Below are positions 7,092-13,797 of a stretch of 14,371 nucleotides of DNA, piece after piece. Positions within the stretch are counted from its first letter, which is position 1, and each line of letters opens with the position of its first letter. The translations under genes were made by a program, and so were the position numbers. The stretch is taken from assembly GCA_947452325.1 (NCBI GenBank), contig CANGCZ010000019.1, forward strand, positions 1 through 14,371. The letters run 5' to 3'. Under the pieces are notes generated by a model. That model saw only the letters and a program-made list of their open reading frames with translations. It did no database searches and was not told the origin of the DNA. Source of the DNA: Comamonadaceae bacterium. GTDB lineage: Bacteria > Pseudomonadota > Gammaproteobacteria > Burkholderiales > Burkholderiaceae_C.

Positions 7092-7318
7092 GCACCAAAC
7101 CGACCGTCGTGTTGGATAAACCTTTGCAAGTGAAAAGACCTTTGTGGCGTTCTATCGTTGCGGTGTCTTGGTCTTTCATCGGTATCCGAAAAAACAGTGA
7201 ATTTCAAGAAGACTTGACGCACATCACGCCCTTGCACATTCTGGGTGTGGGTTTTGTGGCAGGTTTGTTGTTTGTGATCGGATTGATTGTTCTGGTCAAT
7301 CTGGTGGTTGCGAAATAA
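7088..7318 (+). CDS. DUF2970 small membrane protein
   Basis: A 76-residue protein with a polar N-terminus (about 1-20), the conserved SIVAVSWSFIGIRK stretch (22-35) and one membrane helix (about 51-73). This is the DUF2970 pattern found in betaproteobacterial oxidase clusters. Its start overlaps the ctaG stop by 4 bp, and its stop is 11 bp before ctaE, so it is embedded in the operon. No catalytic or metal-binding residues are evident. A role as an accessory or assembly factor of the oxidase is inferred only from position. Confidence 0.82.
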   Translation: MSTKPTVVLDKPLQVKRPLWRSIVAVSWSFIGIRKNSEFQEDLTHITPLHILGVGFVAGLLFVIGLIVLVNLVVAK

Positions 7319-7329
7319 AAGGAGTTGAG

Positions 7330-8211
7330 ATGAGCAGCACATCCCATGGCGTCAAGCCTTATTACTTTGTCCCTGAGCCTTCACGCCACCCGGCTACGGC
7401 CGCACTGGGATTGTTTTTTGTCATCCTGGGTGCCAGTCAGTGGGTCAATGATGTCAGTTGGGGCAAGTATTCCCTGTTACTGGGCTTTGCCATCTGGTTG
7501 ACCGTGTTGTTCCAGTGGTTCAGTGAATCAATTCATGAAAGTGAATCCGGTCAGTATGGTCGCAAGATTGAACTGTCATTCCGTTGGAGCATGAGTTGGT
7601 TCATCTTTTCCGAAGTGATGTTCTTCGGTGCGTTTTTCTCCGCCTTGTGGTGGGCCCGCGTTCACTCTGTTCCCATGCTGGGCAACCTCGAAAACTCCTT
7701 GCTGTGGCCCGGGTTCAAAGCCGCGTGGCCCAGTGTGGTGGCCGGCGCTACCGCTTCGCCCGCTGGCATCATTGAGCCGTTCCAGACCATGACGCCGTTT
7801 TGGTTGCCCACCATCAACACAGCTTTGCTGTTGAGTTCAGGTGTGACCTTGACAATTGCACACCATGCGCTATTGGAAAACCAGCGTTCCAAAACCATTC
7901 AATTCATGTGGCTGACTGTGTTGTTGGGCGTGGTCTTCTTGGGCGTGCAAGGCTATGAATATTTCCACGCCTACCATGAGATGAATTTGAAGTTGAGTTC
8001 TGGCGTTTATGGATCCACCTTTTTCATGCTGACCGGTTTTCACGGTTTCCACGTGTTTGTCGGCATGCTGATGCTGTTGTTCATTACTTTGCGTTTGCAA
8101 AAAGGACATTTCACCGCGGACCGTCATTTCGGTTTTGAAGGCGCTGCCTGGTACTGGCACTTTGTCGACGTGGTCTGGCTGGGTTTGTACATCCTGGTCT
8201 ACTGGCTCTGA
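7330..8211 (+). CDS. ctaE: Cytochrome c oxidase subunit III
   Basis: A 293-residue inner-membrane subunit III with seven predicted helices. It stabilises subunit I and supports proton uptake into the D channel. Typical features are SPOT-ON for the family: FSEVMFFGAFFSALWWA (93-109) with the conserved glutamate E95, TLTIAHHALLE (173-183), STFFMLTGFHGFHVFVG (229-245) and WYWHFVDVVWL (274-284). A strong Shine-Dalgarno (AGGAG, 7320-7324) precedes the ATG. It ends the first oxidase transcript: a strong hairpin terminator follows 13 bp after the stop. Confidence 0.97.
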   Translation: MSSTSHGVKPYYFVPEPSRHPATAALGLFFVILGASQWVNDVSWGKYSLLLGFAIWLTVLFQWFSESIHESESGQYGRKIELSFRWSMSWFIFSEVMFFGAFFSALWWARVHSVPMLGNLENSLLWPGFKAAWPSVVAGATASPAGIIEPFQTMTPFWLPTINTALLLSSGVTLTIAHHALLENQRSKTIQFMWLTVLLGVVFLGVQGYEYFHAYHEMNLKLSSGVYGSTFFMLTGFHGFHVFVGMLMLLFITLRLQKGHFTADRHFGFEGAAWYWHFVDVVWLGLYILVYWL

Positions 8212-8224
8212 TTCCAGCCACAAG

Positions 8225-8253
8225 AAAAAGGGCCGCAAATGCGGCCTTTTTCT
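8225..8253. terminator. Bidirectional intrinsic terminator between ctaE and the DUF2909 gene
   Basis: A perfect GGCCGC/GCGGCC stem (8231-8236 / 8241-8246) with an AAAT loop is extended by a G-T and A-T pairs. It is followed by TTTTT on the plus strand and, by symmetry, by a T-run on the minus strand. It lies 13 bp after ctaE and 20 bp after the convergent DUF2909 gene, so it can serve both. Confidence 0.9.
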
Positions 8254-8273
8254 TTCAAGGCGTGCACTCAGGC

Positions 8274-8498
8274 TTAAGCCGGATTCAATGGAATGCCCGT
8301 AGGCTGAAGCCAACCCATCTTCCAAGACAGCAAAATGCAAATAAACAAGATAACGGAGAAGCCTACCCTGAAGGCCAGTGCCCGCATCATGCGACTGGAT
8401 TTGGGCGCATCTTCAGCATCGCCGCGCATCATGAAGAAAAATGCGGTTGAAAGAGCAGCCAATATGCCCAAAAACCCGACAGCTATCAAAATGTTCAT
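8274..8498 (-). CDS. DUF2909 / twin transmembrane protein
   Basis: A 74-residue membrane protein with two hydrophobic helices (about 2-23 and 44-65) joined by a short charged loop containing MMRGDAEDAPKSSRMMRAL, and ending in WLQPTGIPLNPA. This matches the DUF2909 (twin transmembrane protein) pattern seen in betaproteobacterial cox loci. The ATG at 8498-8496 gives the family N-terminus (MNILIAVGFLGI). A longer frame starting at 8549 would run into the SURF1 gene and is rejected. The gene is convergent with ctaE and divergent from SURF1 with only 15 bp between the two starts. Function is unknown; a link to oxidase biogenesis is by position only. Confidence 0.82.
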   Translation of the reverse strand: MNILIAVGFLGILAALSTAFFFMMRGDAEDAPKSSRMMRALAFRVGFSVILFICILLSWKMGWLQPTGIPLNPA

Positions 8499-8513
8499 GG
8501 CTCTGATTATCCT

Positions 8514-9281
8514 GTGAATCCAAAACCTGCATTCGCCGTGGGTAAGCAATCGCCCTTGCGACCTTACCTGGTATTCATCTCGGCGTTGTTGCTCGCCGTG
8601 TTGACCGCCCGATTAGGTGTGTGGCAACTTGGCAGAGCAGATGAAAAACTGGCCTTGTTGCAAGCGGCACGGACTCAGGCTGCGCTGCCTGTTTTGAAAG
8701 CTGTTGATTTATGGGAGCAGCCTTCGCTATGGCAGCAAGTGCACCGATCCGTAGAATTGAGTGGCCACTGGTTGCCAGACAAAACCATTTACTTAGATAA
8801 CCGCGTCCACCATGGGCAATCAGGTTTTTGGGTCATGACACCGTTTCGCTGGTCTTCCGGCCAAGTCGTGTGGGTGCAGCGTGGTTGGGTGCCTCGCGAC
8901 CCGGTGAATGCAGAAAAGGCCGCGCCAGTGCAAACCCCTGATCAATCGGTCAGCATCACAGCGCGAATCACAGCAGGCCTTTCGCACATGGTTGAATTGA
9001 AAAAACCTGATACTCAGACAGTAACAGGCTCTGGATTGAGAATTCAAGCCAATTTGGATTTGACCCAGATGCAAGCCCTGGTCGGCGAGCAAGTCAATGC
9101 CGTGGTGATGCAAACCGATGCAGACAGCGAGGGTTTGCGCAGAGACTGGGTGCTGGTCGGCGTAGACCCTGATAAAAACAAAGCCTATGCCGTGCAATGG
9201 TTTGGTTTGAGCGCATTGGTGACGTTGCTGTATGTTTGGTTTCAATGGATAGGACCGCTTTTTCATGCAAGACAAAGATAA
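8514..9281 (+). CDS. SURF1-family cytochrome oxidase assembly protein, GTG start
   Basis: A 255-residue SURF1/Shy1 homologue, implicated in heme a handling during insertion into subunit I. It has the family layout: an N-terminal helix (about 16-35), a periplasmic domain, and a C-terminal helix (about 226-246). Family motifs are LGVWQLGRADEK (34-45), SGHWLPDKTIYLDNR (83-97), GFWVMTPF (104-111) and VWVQRGWVP (119-127). The start is GTG at 8514; no in-frame ATG lies nearby upstream and no Shine-Dalgarno is evident, so the exact start is uncertain (GTG at 8538 is an alternative). It overlaps the next gene by 17 bp. With the terminator at 8225-8253 upstream, any promoter must lie inside the antisense DUF2909 gene. 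Confidence 0.92.
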   Translation: MNPKPAFAVGKQSPLRPYLVFISALLLAVLTARLGVWQLGRADEKLALLQAARTQAALPVLKAVDLWEQPSLWQQVHRSVELSGHWLPDKTIYLDNRVHHGQSGFWVMTPFRWSSGQVVWVQRGWVPRDPVNAEKAAPVQTPDQSVSITARITAGLSHMVELKKPDTQTVTGSGLRIQANLDLTQMQALVGEQVNAVVMQTDADSEGLRRDWVLVGVDPDKNKAYAVQWFGLSALVTLLYVWFQWIGPLFHARQR

Positions 9282-9957
9282 ACACATGCCGCCTAAAGCA
9301 TTGGGATTGACGGTTTACGAACTACCCGATCCTGCGAGCGTCGCAGACCAGGATGCGAACAGAACCGCAGGCGGTCGCTTGCGCATGTTGTTGGTGATGT
9401 TGATTTGTGCCGCCCCTGTGCTTGCTTCATACTTGACCTATTACGTGATCAAGCCTCAGAGCTTGCGTAATTTTGGCGAGTTGATACAACCGGTCAAAGC
9501 CATTCCCTCCTTATCTGCCACAGATTTGAACGGTCAGCCGGTTGAGTTGCAGCGTTTGAAAGGCCAGTGGTTGCTCATCAGTGTGTCTTCCGCTGTTTGC
9601 CCCCCTGATTGTCAAAAGAATTTGTTGCTTCAAAGACAAATCCGCGCTTCACTCGGGCGCGAGAAGGACCGCACCGACTGGGTCTGGCTGATCACAGATG
9701 ACGCACCGGTAGACGCCGGTTTGCAAGCCGGTCTGACGGATGCCGTCGTCTTGCGCGTGCCGCAAGCGCAACTCGCGCAATGGTTAAGCCCGGCGGCCGG
9801 TCACGAATTGAACGAGCATTTTTACCTGGTCGACCCCCGGGGTGATTGGATGATGCGTTTTCCTGCTGGCTTGGACATGGAGCGTGCCAGTGCCCTGAAA
9901 AAAGACTGGGAGCGCTTGTTAAGAGCCAGTGTGTCTTGGGACCGACCAGGCCGTTAA
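9265..9957 (+). CDS. Divergent Sco/SenC-like thioredoxin-fold membrane protein
   Basis: A 230-residue protein with a cytoplasmic N-terminus of about 40 residues, one membrane helix (about 41-62) and a periplasmic thioredoxin-like domain. The domain carries a CPPDC motif (C112 and C116), the CxxxC spacing of Sco copper chaperones. The third Sco ligand, a histidine five residues before the tyrosine of the YLVD strand, is not at the canonical place; H180 and H185 flank it. A copper or thiol-redox role in CuA assembly is plausible but unproven. It overlaps SURF1 by 17 bp and precedes ctaA by 5 bp. An alternative ATG at 9286 would remove the overlap; 9265 is preferred because an AGGA lies 11 bp upstream. 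Confidence 0.75.
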   Translation: MQDKDKHMPPKALGLTVYELPDPASVADQDANRTAGGRLRMLLVMLICAAPVLASYLTYYVIKPQSLRNFGELIQPVKAIPSLSATDLNGQPVELQRLKGQWLLISVSSAVCPPDCQKNLLLQRQIRASLGREKDRTDWVWLITDDAPVDAGLQAGLTDAVVLRVPQAQLAQWLSPAAGHELNEHFYLVDPRGDWMMRFPAGLDMERASALKKDWERLLRASVSWDRPGR

Positions 9958-9962
9958 ATCGC

Positions 9963-11096
9963 ATGAATGAAATCAGTCTTTTCAATACAGCGCCTTTGAT
10001 CCAACTGCTTTGCGGTGTGGTGATATTGGCGGCCGCGCCATTGTCCTGGGTATGGATGAAAAACAGGCACAGCCAAGTCACGCGGCGTATACGCCAACTC
10101 ACTTTGATTGTTTTGTTTTTGACCTTCGATCTGGTCTTGTTCGGTGCATTCACCCGTTTGAGTGATTCCGGGCTGGGTTGCCCGGACTGGCCGGGTTGCT
10201 ACGGGCATGCCACCCCGGTCGGTGCATCTGCTGCCATTGAATCAGCCCAAGAGGCCATGCCTAGCGGTCCTGTGACTTGGAAAAAATCCTGGATAGAAAT
10301 GATTCACCGCTATCTGGCCATGCTGGTCGGTGTGCTCATACTCACCTTGGCAGCTTTTTCATGGCGCACTGAGCGCAGCTTGTGGGGATGGCCGTCACTG
10401 ACACTTTTGTGGGTCTGCGTGCAAGGCGCATTCGGTGCGTTCACGGTTACCATGAAGTTATTTCCTTTGATTGTCACCATGCACTTGCTCGGCGGCATGG
10501 TCTTGCTGGTGTTGTTGCTGGTGCAACTGCTGCGGCAACGGCACGTTCCCGCTGCGGGCGAGCAGCGCGACTTACCTGTCGGTATTTATGTGCTTTCATG
10601 TGTCGGCTTTGTGAGTGTGTGGATGCAAACGGGTTTGGGTGCTTGGGTCAGTAGCAACTATGCGGTACTGGCTTGCGATACTTACCCGCTGTGTCAAAAC
10701 AGTTGGTGGCCTGACATGAACATGGACAAAGCGTTTGAGCTGTGGCGTGGCTTGGGCTTGGATGCCCAAGGCCAGGCCTTGCCGTTTCAGGCATTAACGG
10801 CCATTCACATGGTGCACCGTTGGCATGCGCTCATACCTGCCGTGTTGTTGTTGGTCGTGGCGCTCAATTGGTCGCGCTGCGGTCTGGTCAAGCAAGCCCG
10901 CTTGCTGGTGTTGCTGCTTTTCATACAGTTCGCCACAGGCATATCCAACGCCGTGCTCGGTTGGCCTTTGTTAGCCGCTTTGATGCACACGGGAACCGCT
11001 GCAGCATTGCTGTTGCTGCTGACCTGGGTGCTGACTACCAGCAGTCCGCGCCATTCGCGACGTATTGCTGCTACTTTCAACAGACACATGCTATGA
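9963..11096 (+). CDS. ctaA: Heme A synthase (COX15/CtaA)
   Basis: A 377-residue, eight-helix inner-membrane enzyme that oxidises the C8 methyl of heme O to the formyl of heme A. Candidate heme-ligand histidines lie in helices at H115 (EMIHRYLAM), H174 (VTMHLLGG), H285 (IHMVHRWHA, with H282 and H288 nearby) and H342 (LMHTGTA). The conserved cysteine pair is C73/C79 (GLGCPDWPGCYG), and a second pair is C238/C244 (ACDTYPLC). The start is ATG at 9963, 5 bp after the previous stop. The same frame is open further left to 9846, but those 39 codons overlap the Sco-like gene in another frame and read as non-family sequence. The stop overlaps the ctaB start by 4 bp (ATGA). Confidence 0.95.
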   Translation: MNEISLFNTAPLIQLLCGVVILAAAPLSWVWMKNRHSQVTRRIRQLTLIVLFLTFDLVLFGAFTRLSDSGLGCPDWPGCYGHATPVGASAAIESAQEAMPSGPVTWKKSWIEMIHRYLAMLVGVLILTLAAFSWRTERSLWGWPSLTLLWVCVQGAFGAFTVTMKLFPLIVTMHLLGGMVLLVLLLVQLLRQRHVPAAGEQRDLPVGIYVLSCVGFVSVWMQTGLGAWVSSNYAVLACDTYPLCQNSWWPDMNMDKAFELWRGLGLDAQGQALPFQALTAIHMVHRWHALIPAVLLLVVALNWSRCGLVKQARLLVLLLFIQFATGISNAVLGWPLLAALMHTGTAAALLLLLTWVLTTSSPRHSRRIAATFNRHML

Positions 11097-11992
11097 AAAA
11101 GCTTTCCCAGTATTTGCCTTTGCGTTGGCAACAGTTCAATGCCTTGACCAAGCCCAGGGTGATTCAGTTGATTGTGTTTTGCGCCCTGATCGGCATGGTG
11201 CTGGCTGTACCCGGCGTACCCGGACTGGCCGATGTCAAGCTGGCTGCCATTGCCTGTCTGGGGATCTGGCTGGTGTCTGGTGCAGCCGCTGCTTTCAATT
11301 GCATCGTGGAGCAGGCCATAGACGCGCGCATGAAACGCACCGCCTGGCGCCCGACTGCCAAGGGTGAACTCACTGACCGCGACACCTTGATTTTTTCTGC
11401 GGCGTTGTGCCTCATGGGTTCGGTCATTTTGTATGTCTGGGTCAACCCGTTGACCATGTGGCTGACCTTTGCCACCTTTGTCGGTTATGCAGTGATTTAC
11501 ACGGTGATACTCAAACCTTTGACGCCGCAAAACATCGTCATCGGCGGTGCATCTGGCGCCATGCCACCGGTGCTGGGTTGGGCAGCCATGACTGGCGAGG
11601 TAGGACCCGAGGCGTTGATTTTGTTCCTGATTATTTTTCTGTGGACACCACCGCATTTCTGGGCGCTGGCGCTTTACCGCGTTGAGGATTACCGCAAATC
11701 AGGTCTGCCCATGTTGCCCGTCACGCATGGCAATGCGTTCACCCGTTTGCAAATTTGGCTCTACACGATTGTGTTGTTCGCTGCCTGTCTCATGCCATTT
11801 ATTTATCGCATGAGCGGATGGTTTTATCTGGCCAGTGCCGTAGTGCTCAGCCTGATGTTTTGCTGGTACGGCTGGGCGCTATGGCGTGAATACTCGGACG
11901 AACTCGCCCGCAAGACATTCAAGTTTTCATTGGTGCATTTGAGTCTGTTGTTTGCAGCCTTTCTCATTGACCATTACATCCCCGGAAATTAA
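11093..11992 (+). CDS. ctaB: Protoheme IX farnesyltransferase (heme O synthase)
   Basis: A 299-residue UbiA-superfamily prenyltransferase in the inner membrane that adds a farnesyl group to heme B, making heme O, the substrate of CtaA. The first polyprenyl-diphosphate motif is at 69-77 (N69, E73, D77 in NCIVEQAID) followed by ARMKRTAWRP. The middle acid is Glu where many homologues have Asp. The second motif region is VEDYRKSGLPMLPVTHG. Several helices follow. The ATG at 11093 lies within the ctaA stop (ATGA overlap) and gives the family N-terminus (ALTKPRVIQL at 17-26). The frame is open upstream to 10742, but that part is a shadow of ctaA. The sco gene follows after 2 bp. Confidence 0.96.
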   Translation: MKKLSQYLPLRWQQFNALTKPRVIQLIVFCALIGMVLAVPGVPGLADVKLAAIACLGIWLVSGAAAAFNCIVEQAIDARMKRTAWRPTAKGELTDRDTLIFSAALCLMGSVILYVWVNPLTMWLTFATFVGYAVIYTVILKPLTPQNIVIGGASGAMPPVLGWAAMTGEVGPEALILFLIIFLWTPPHFWALALYRVEDYRKSGLPMLPVTHGNAFTRLQIWLYTIVLFAACLMPFIYRMSGWFYLASAVVLSLMFCWYGWALWREYSDELARKTFKFSLVHLSLLFAAFLIDHYIPGN

Positions 11993-11994
11993 AA

Positions 11995-12573
11995 ATGTGT
12001 GTTTGGCGTTTGGGTTTGTATTTGTTACTGGCTGTACTGATGGCGTGCACGCCTGACAAGCCTGTATTTAAAGCCATTGATTTGACGGGCGCAGATTACG
12101 CACTCGGTTTTGAGTTGCCGGACCAGAACGGTCAAAAACGCACATTGGCAGATTTCAAAGGCAAGGTGGTTGTGGTGTTTTTCGGCTACACCCAATGCCC
12201 TGATTTTTGTCCCACCACTTTGAGCGAATGGGTGCAGGTCAAGCAGGCCTTGGCTGGTAAGGGCGATTTGCTGCAAGCGGTGTTCATTACTTTGGATCCC
12301 GAAAGAGACACGCCTGAATTGCTCAAAGCCTACATGGCCAACTTTGACGCATCTTTTTTGGCCTTGGTGCCGCCTTTGCAAGACCTGCCAGCGCTGGCTA
12401 AAAGTTTCAAGATTTACTACAAAAAAGTGGCTTCAAGTTCAGGCGATTCTTACACCATGGACCACAGCGCAGGCACCTATGTATACGACACCAGTGGTCG
12501 TTTGCGCTTGTACGCTCGTTATGGTTTAGGACCGGCGGCGCTGGCCGAGGATATTGGACAGTTGTTGAAATAA
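11995..12573 (+). CDS. Sco1/SenC-family copper chaperone, predicted lipoprotein
   Basis: A 192-residue Sco protein that helps assemble the binuclear CuA site of subunit II. It has a signal sequence ending in a lipobox (LMAC, with C18 as the predicted lipidated cysteine), so it is probably anchored to a membrane facing the periplasm. The thioredoxin-fold domain has the copper motif C68-PDF-C72 (GYTQCPDFCPTTLSEW) and the third ligand H157 (MDHSAGTYVYD); DPERDTPELL (101-110) is also typical. All three copper ligands are present, unlike in the Sco-like protein three genes upstream. It starts 2 bp after ctaB and is the last gene of the oxidase locus. It is convergent with rpoH. Confidence 0.95.
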   Translation: MCVWRLGLYLLLAVLMACTPDKPVFKAIDLTGADYALGFELPDQNGQKRTLADFKGKVVVVFFGYTQCPDFCPTTLSEWVQVKQALAGKGDLLQAVFITLDPERDTPELLKAYMANFDASFLALVPPLQDLPALAKSFKIYYKKVASSSGDSYTMDHSAGTYVYDTSGRLRLYARYGLGPAALAEDIGQLLK

Positions 12574-12605
12574 AAAACCGCTTGAGGCCGTGGCCTGCAA
12601 GCGGT
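12571..12605 (-). terminator. Intrinsic terminator of rpoH
   Basis: A stem of ACCGCTTG (12577-12584) and CAAGCGGT (12598-12605), with an inner GGCC-GT-GGCC helix, lies 21 bp after the rpoH stop. Read on the minus strand it is followed by TTTTTT, so it terminates rpoH. On the plus strand no T-run follows, so it is a poor terminator for the sco gene, whose stop codon it overlaps. Confidence 0.85.
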
Positions 12606-12626
12606 GGGTATGTTGCTGACGCTTAA

Positions 12627-13571
12627 TCAAGCGTAGTCGAGCAAAGCGGCTTTCATTTTTTTCATGGCTGCGACTTCAATTTGGCGGATGCGCTCTGCAC
12701 TCACGCCGTATTCCGCAGCGAGTTCGTGCAATGTCATACCGCCTGAGTTGTCATCGTTCACCTTGAGCCAGCGCTCTTCAACAATGCGCCGGCTGCGCTC
12801 ATCCAAAACCTCTAAGGCTTGTGAGATGCCGTCACTCGACAACATGTCGCGCTGATGCGCTTCAATCATGGCGGTTGGTTCGTGGTGCGTGTCTGCCAGA
12901 TAGGCAATCGGGCCGAAAGCCTCTTCACGGTCGTCACTGGATGCAGGGTCAAGCAAGACATCGCCACCGGCCATGCGCGCTTCCATCTCCATCACTTCTT
13001 CTCGTTTGACATTGAGTTGCTTGGCCACAGTGTCGATTTGTGTTTCGCTCAAAGTGTTTTTCAAGGCTGCTTCGTGGTCTTCACCCGCGTCGGCGCGAAA
13101 ACCCTGCTTGAGTGAGCGCAGATTGAAAAAGAGTTTGCGTTGCGCTTTGGTGGTGGCCAGTTTCACCATGCGCCAGTTTTTGATGATGTATTCGTGGATT
13201 TCCGCCTTGATCCAATGCATGGCATAACTGACCAGGCGCACACCGTGCTCGGGGTCAAAGCGCTTGACCGCCTTCATCAAACCCACGTTGCCTTCTTGGA
13301 TCAAATCGGCATGCGGTAAGCCATAACCGGCATATTGTCGTGAAATCGATACAACCAACCGCAAGTGCGACAAAATCAATTTGCCTGCAGCTTCTAAGTC
13401 ATTGTTTTCTTTCAGTTTTTTTGCGAATTCCTGCTCTTGTTCCAAGGTCAGCATCGGCAAGCGATTGACCGCAGAAATATAAGCATCCAGGTTGCCCAAA
13501 GGCGGTAAAACCGCCCAGGGATTGGGTGTCAAAGAGGACTTGAACGGAACTGAAACTGCAAGAGAGGTCAT
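12627..13571 (-). CDS. rpoH: RNA polymerase sigma-32 (heat-shock sigma factor)
   Basis: A 314-residue sigma-70-family protein directing RNA polymerase to heat-shock promoters. The diagnostic RpoH box QRKLFFNLR is at 144-152. Region 2 is recognisable from HLRLVVSISRQYAGYG (69-84) through DLIQEGNVGLMKAVKRFDP (89-107) to SYAMHWIKAEIHEYII (115-130). The region 4.2 helix-turn-helix is near 280-309 (LHELAAEYGVSAERIRQIE). The start is the ATG at 13571-13569, with AAGGA 7 bp upstream and a family-like N-terminus. An upstream in-frame ATG at 13613 would add 14 non-family residues, begin inside the CIRCE element, and is rejected. It is convergent with the sco gene and divergent from the exoprotein gene. 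Heat-shock control by HrcA is predicted from the promoter. Confidence 0.96.
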   Translation of the reverse strand: MTSLAVSVPFKSSLTPNPWAVLPPLGNLDAYISAVNRLPMLTLEQEQEFAKKLKENNDLEAAGKLILSHLRLVVSISRQYAGYGLPHADLIQEGNVGLMKAVKRFDPEHGVRLVSYAMHWIKAEIHEYIIKNWRMVKLATTKAQRKLFFNLRSLKQGFRADAGEDHEAALKNTLSETQIDTVAKQLNVKREEVMEMEARMAGGDVLLDPASSDDREEAFGPIAYLADTHHEPTAMIEAHQRDMLSSDGISQALEVLDERSRRIVEERWLKVNDDNSGGMTLHELAAEYGVSAERIRQIEVAAMKKMKAALLDYA

Positions 13572-13578
13572 GTCATTT

Positions 13579-13601
13579 TCCTTGTCGTACCAGCGACAAG
13601 G
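13579..13601 (-). promoter_or_regulatory. 8-bp dyad enclosing the rpoH Shine-Dalgarno
   Basis: On the minus strand CCTTGTCG (13601-13594) and CGACAAGG (13587-13580) form a perfect 8-bp stem with a 6-base loop. The 3' arm contains AAGG of the Shine-Dalgarno AAGGA (13583-13579), and the ATG starts 8 nt after GG. In RNA carrying both arms, the ribosome-binding site would be paired. The predicted promoter start (about 13597) would remove half of the 5' arm, so the full hairpin needs a transcript from further upstream. Confidence 0.5.
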
Positions 13602-13603
13602 GC

Positions 13604-13633
13604 ATTTTAGCACTCTTGGCGCGCGAGTGCTAA
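13604..13633 (-). promoter_or_regulatory. Candidate sigma-70 promoter of rpoH, overlapped by CIRCE
   Basis: On the minus strand TTAGCA (13633-13628) and TAAAAT (13609-13604) are spaced by 18 bp and could serve as -35 and -10 boxes. Both hexamers are built partly from the CIRCE arms, so HrcA bound there would block polymerase directly. The predicted start is the G near 13597, giving a leader of about 26 nt. Confidence 0.5.
13607..13633. promoter_or_regulatory. CIRCE element (HrcA operator) upstream of rpoH
   Basis: The two arms TTAGCACTC (13607-13615) and GAGTGCTAA (13625-13633) with a 9-bp spacer match the CIRCE consensus at all 18 arm positions. CIRCE is the operator of the heat-shock repressor HrcA, classically in front of groESL and dnaK. 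It lies 36 bp before the rpoH start and overlaps the candidate promoter. The other flanking gene starts 165 bp away, so rpoH is the likely target. Confidence 0.93.
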
Positions 13634-13797
13634 TTGATCTGGGGCAACACTTTTCTTCGGTTTAACCATATATTCTTTTGATGAATATTCAATCTTAAAA
13701 TAAATAATAAGATTTAAATAAATGAATGAAATTAGATTTTAAAAGCTTATTAATGCTTTAAAGTGCGAACCATCTATTCATTGTGCAGGAGTCTGAG
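13634..13797. promoter_or_regulatory. AT-rich divergent intergenic region with dyads
   Basis: This spacer between the rpoH control region and the exoprotein start is AT-rich from about 13660 to 13770, unlike the flanking genes. It contains a palindrome TGAATATTCA (13682-13691) and an inverted repeat AATCTTA (13691-13697) / TAAGATT (13708-13714) with a 10-bp gap. A weak plus-strand promoter candidate is TTGATG (13678-13683) with TAAATA (13701-13706), spacer 17 bp. The dyads overlap this candidate and might be operator sites. No gene is seen. Confidence 0.35.

Noticed and set aside
8499..8549. Longer DUF2909 protein starting at 8549
   Set aside because: It would overlap the SURF1 coding region and add residues unlike the family; ATG 8498 gives the normal two-helix protein.
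9846..9962. N-terminal extension of ctaA
   Set aside because: The frame is open, but these codons overlap the Sco-like gene and do not look like a membrane protein; ATG 9963 gives the family start.
10742..11092. N-terminal extension of ctaB
   Set aside because: The open frame lies wholly inside ctaA in another frame; ATG 11093 overlaps the ctaA stop and gives the normal heme O synthase N-terminus.
10805..11656. 283-codon minus-strand open frame across the ctaA/ctaB junction
   Set aside because: Spans two conserved overlapping genes on the other strand and resembles no family; a shadow.
13572..13613. Longer RpoH starting at 13613
   Set aside because: The extra 14 codons begin inside the CIRCE element and upstream of the predicted transcript start; ATG 13571 has a well-spaced Shine-Dalgarno.
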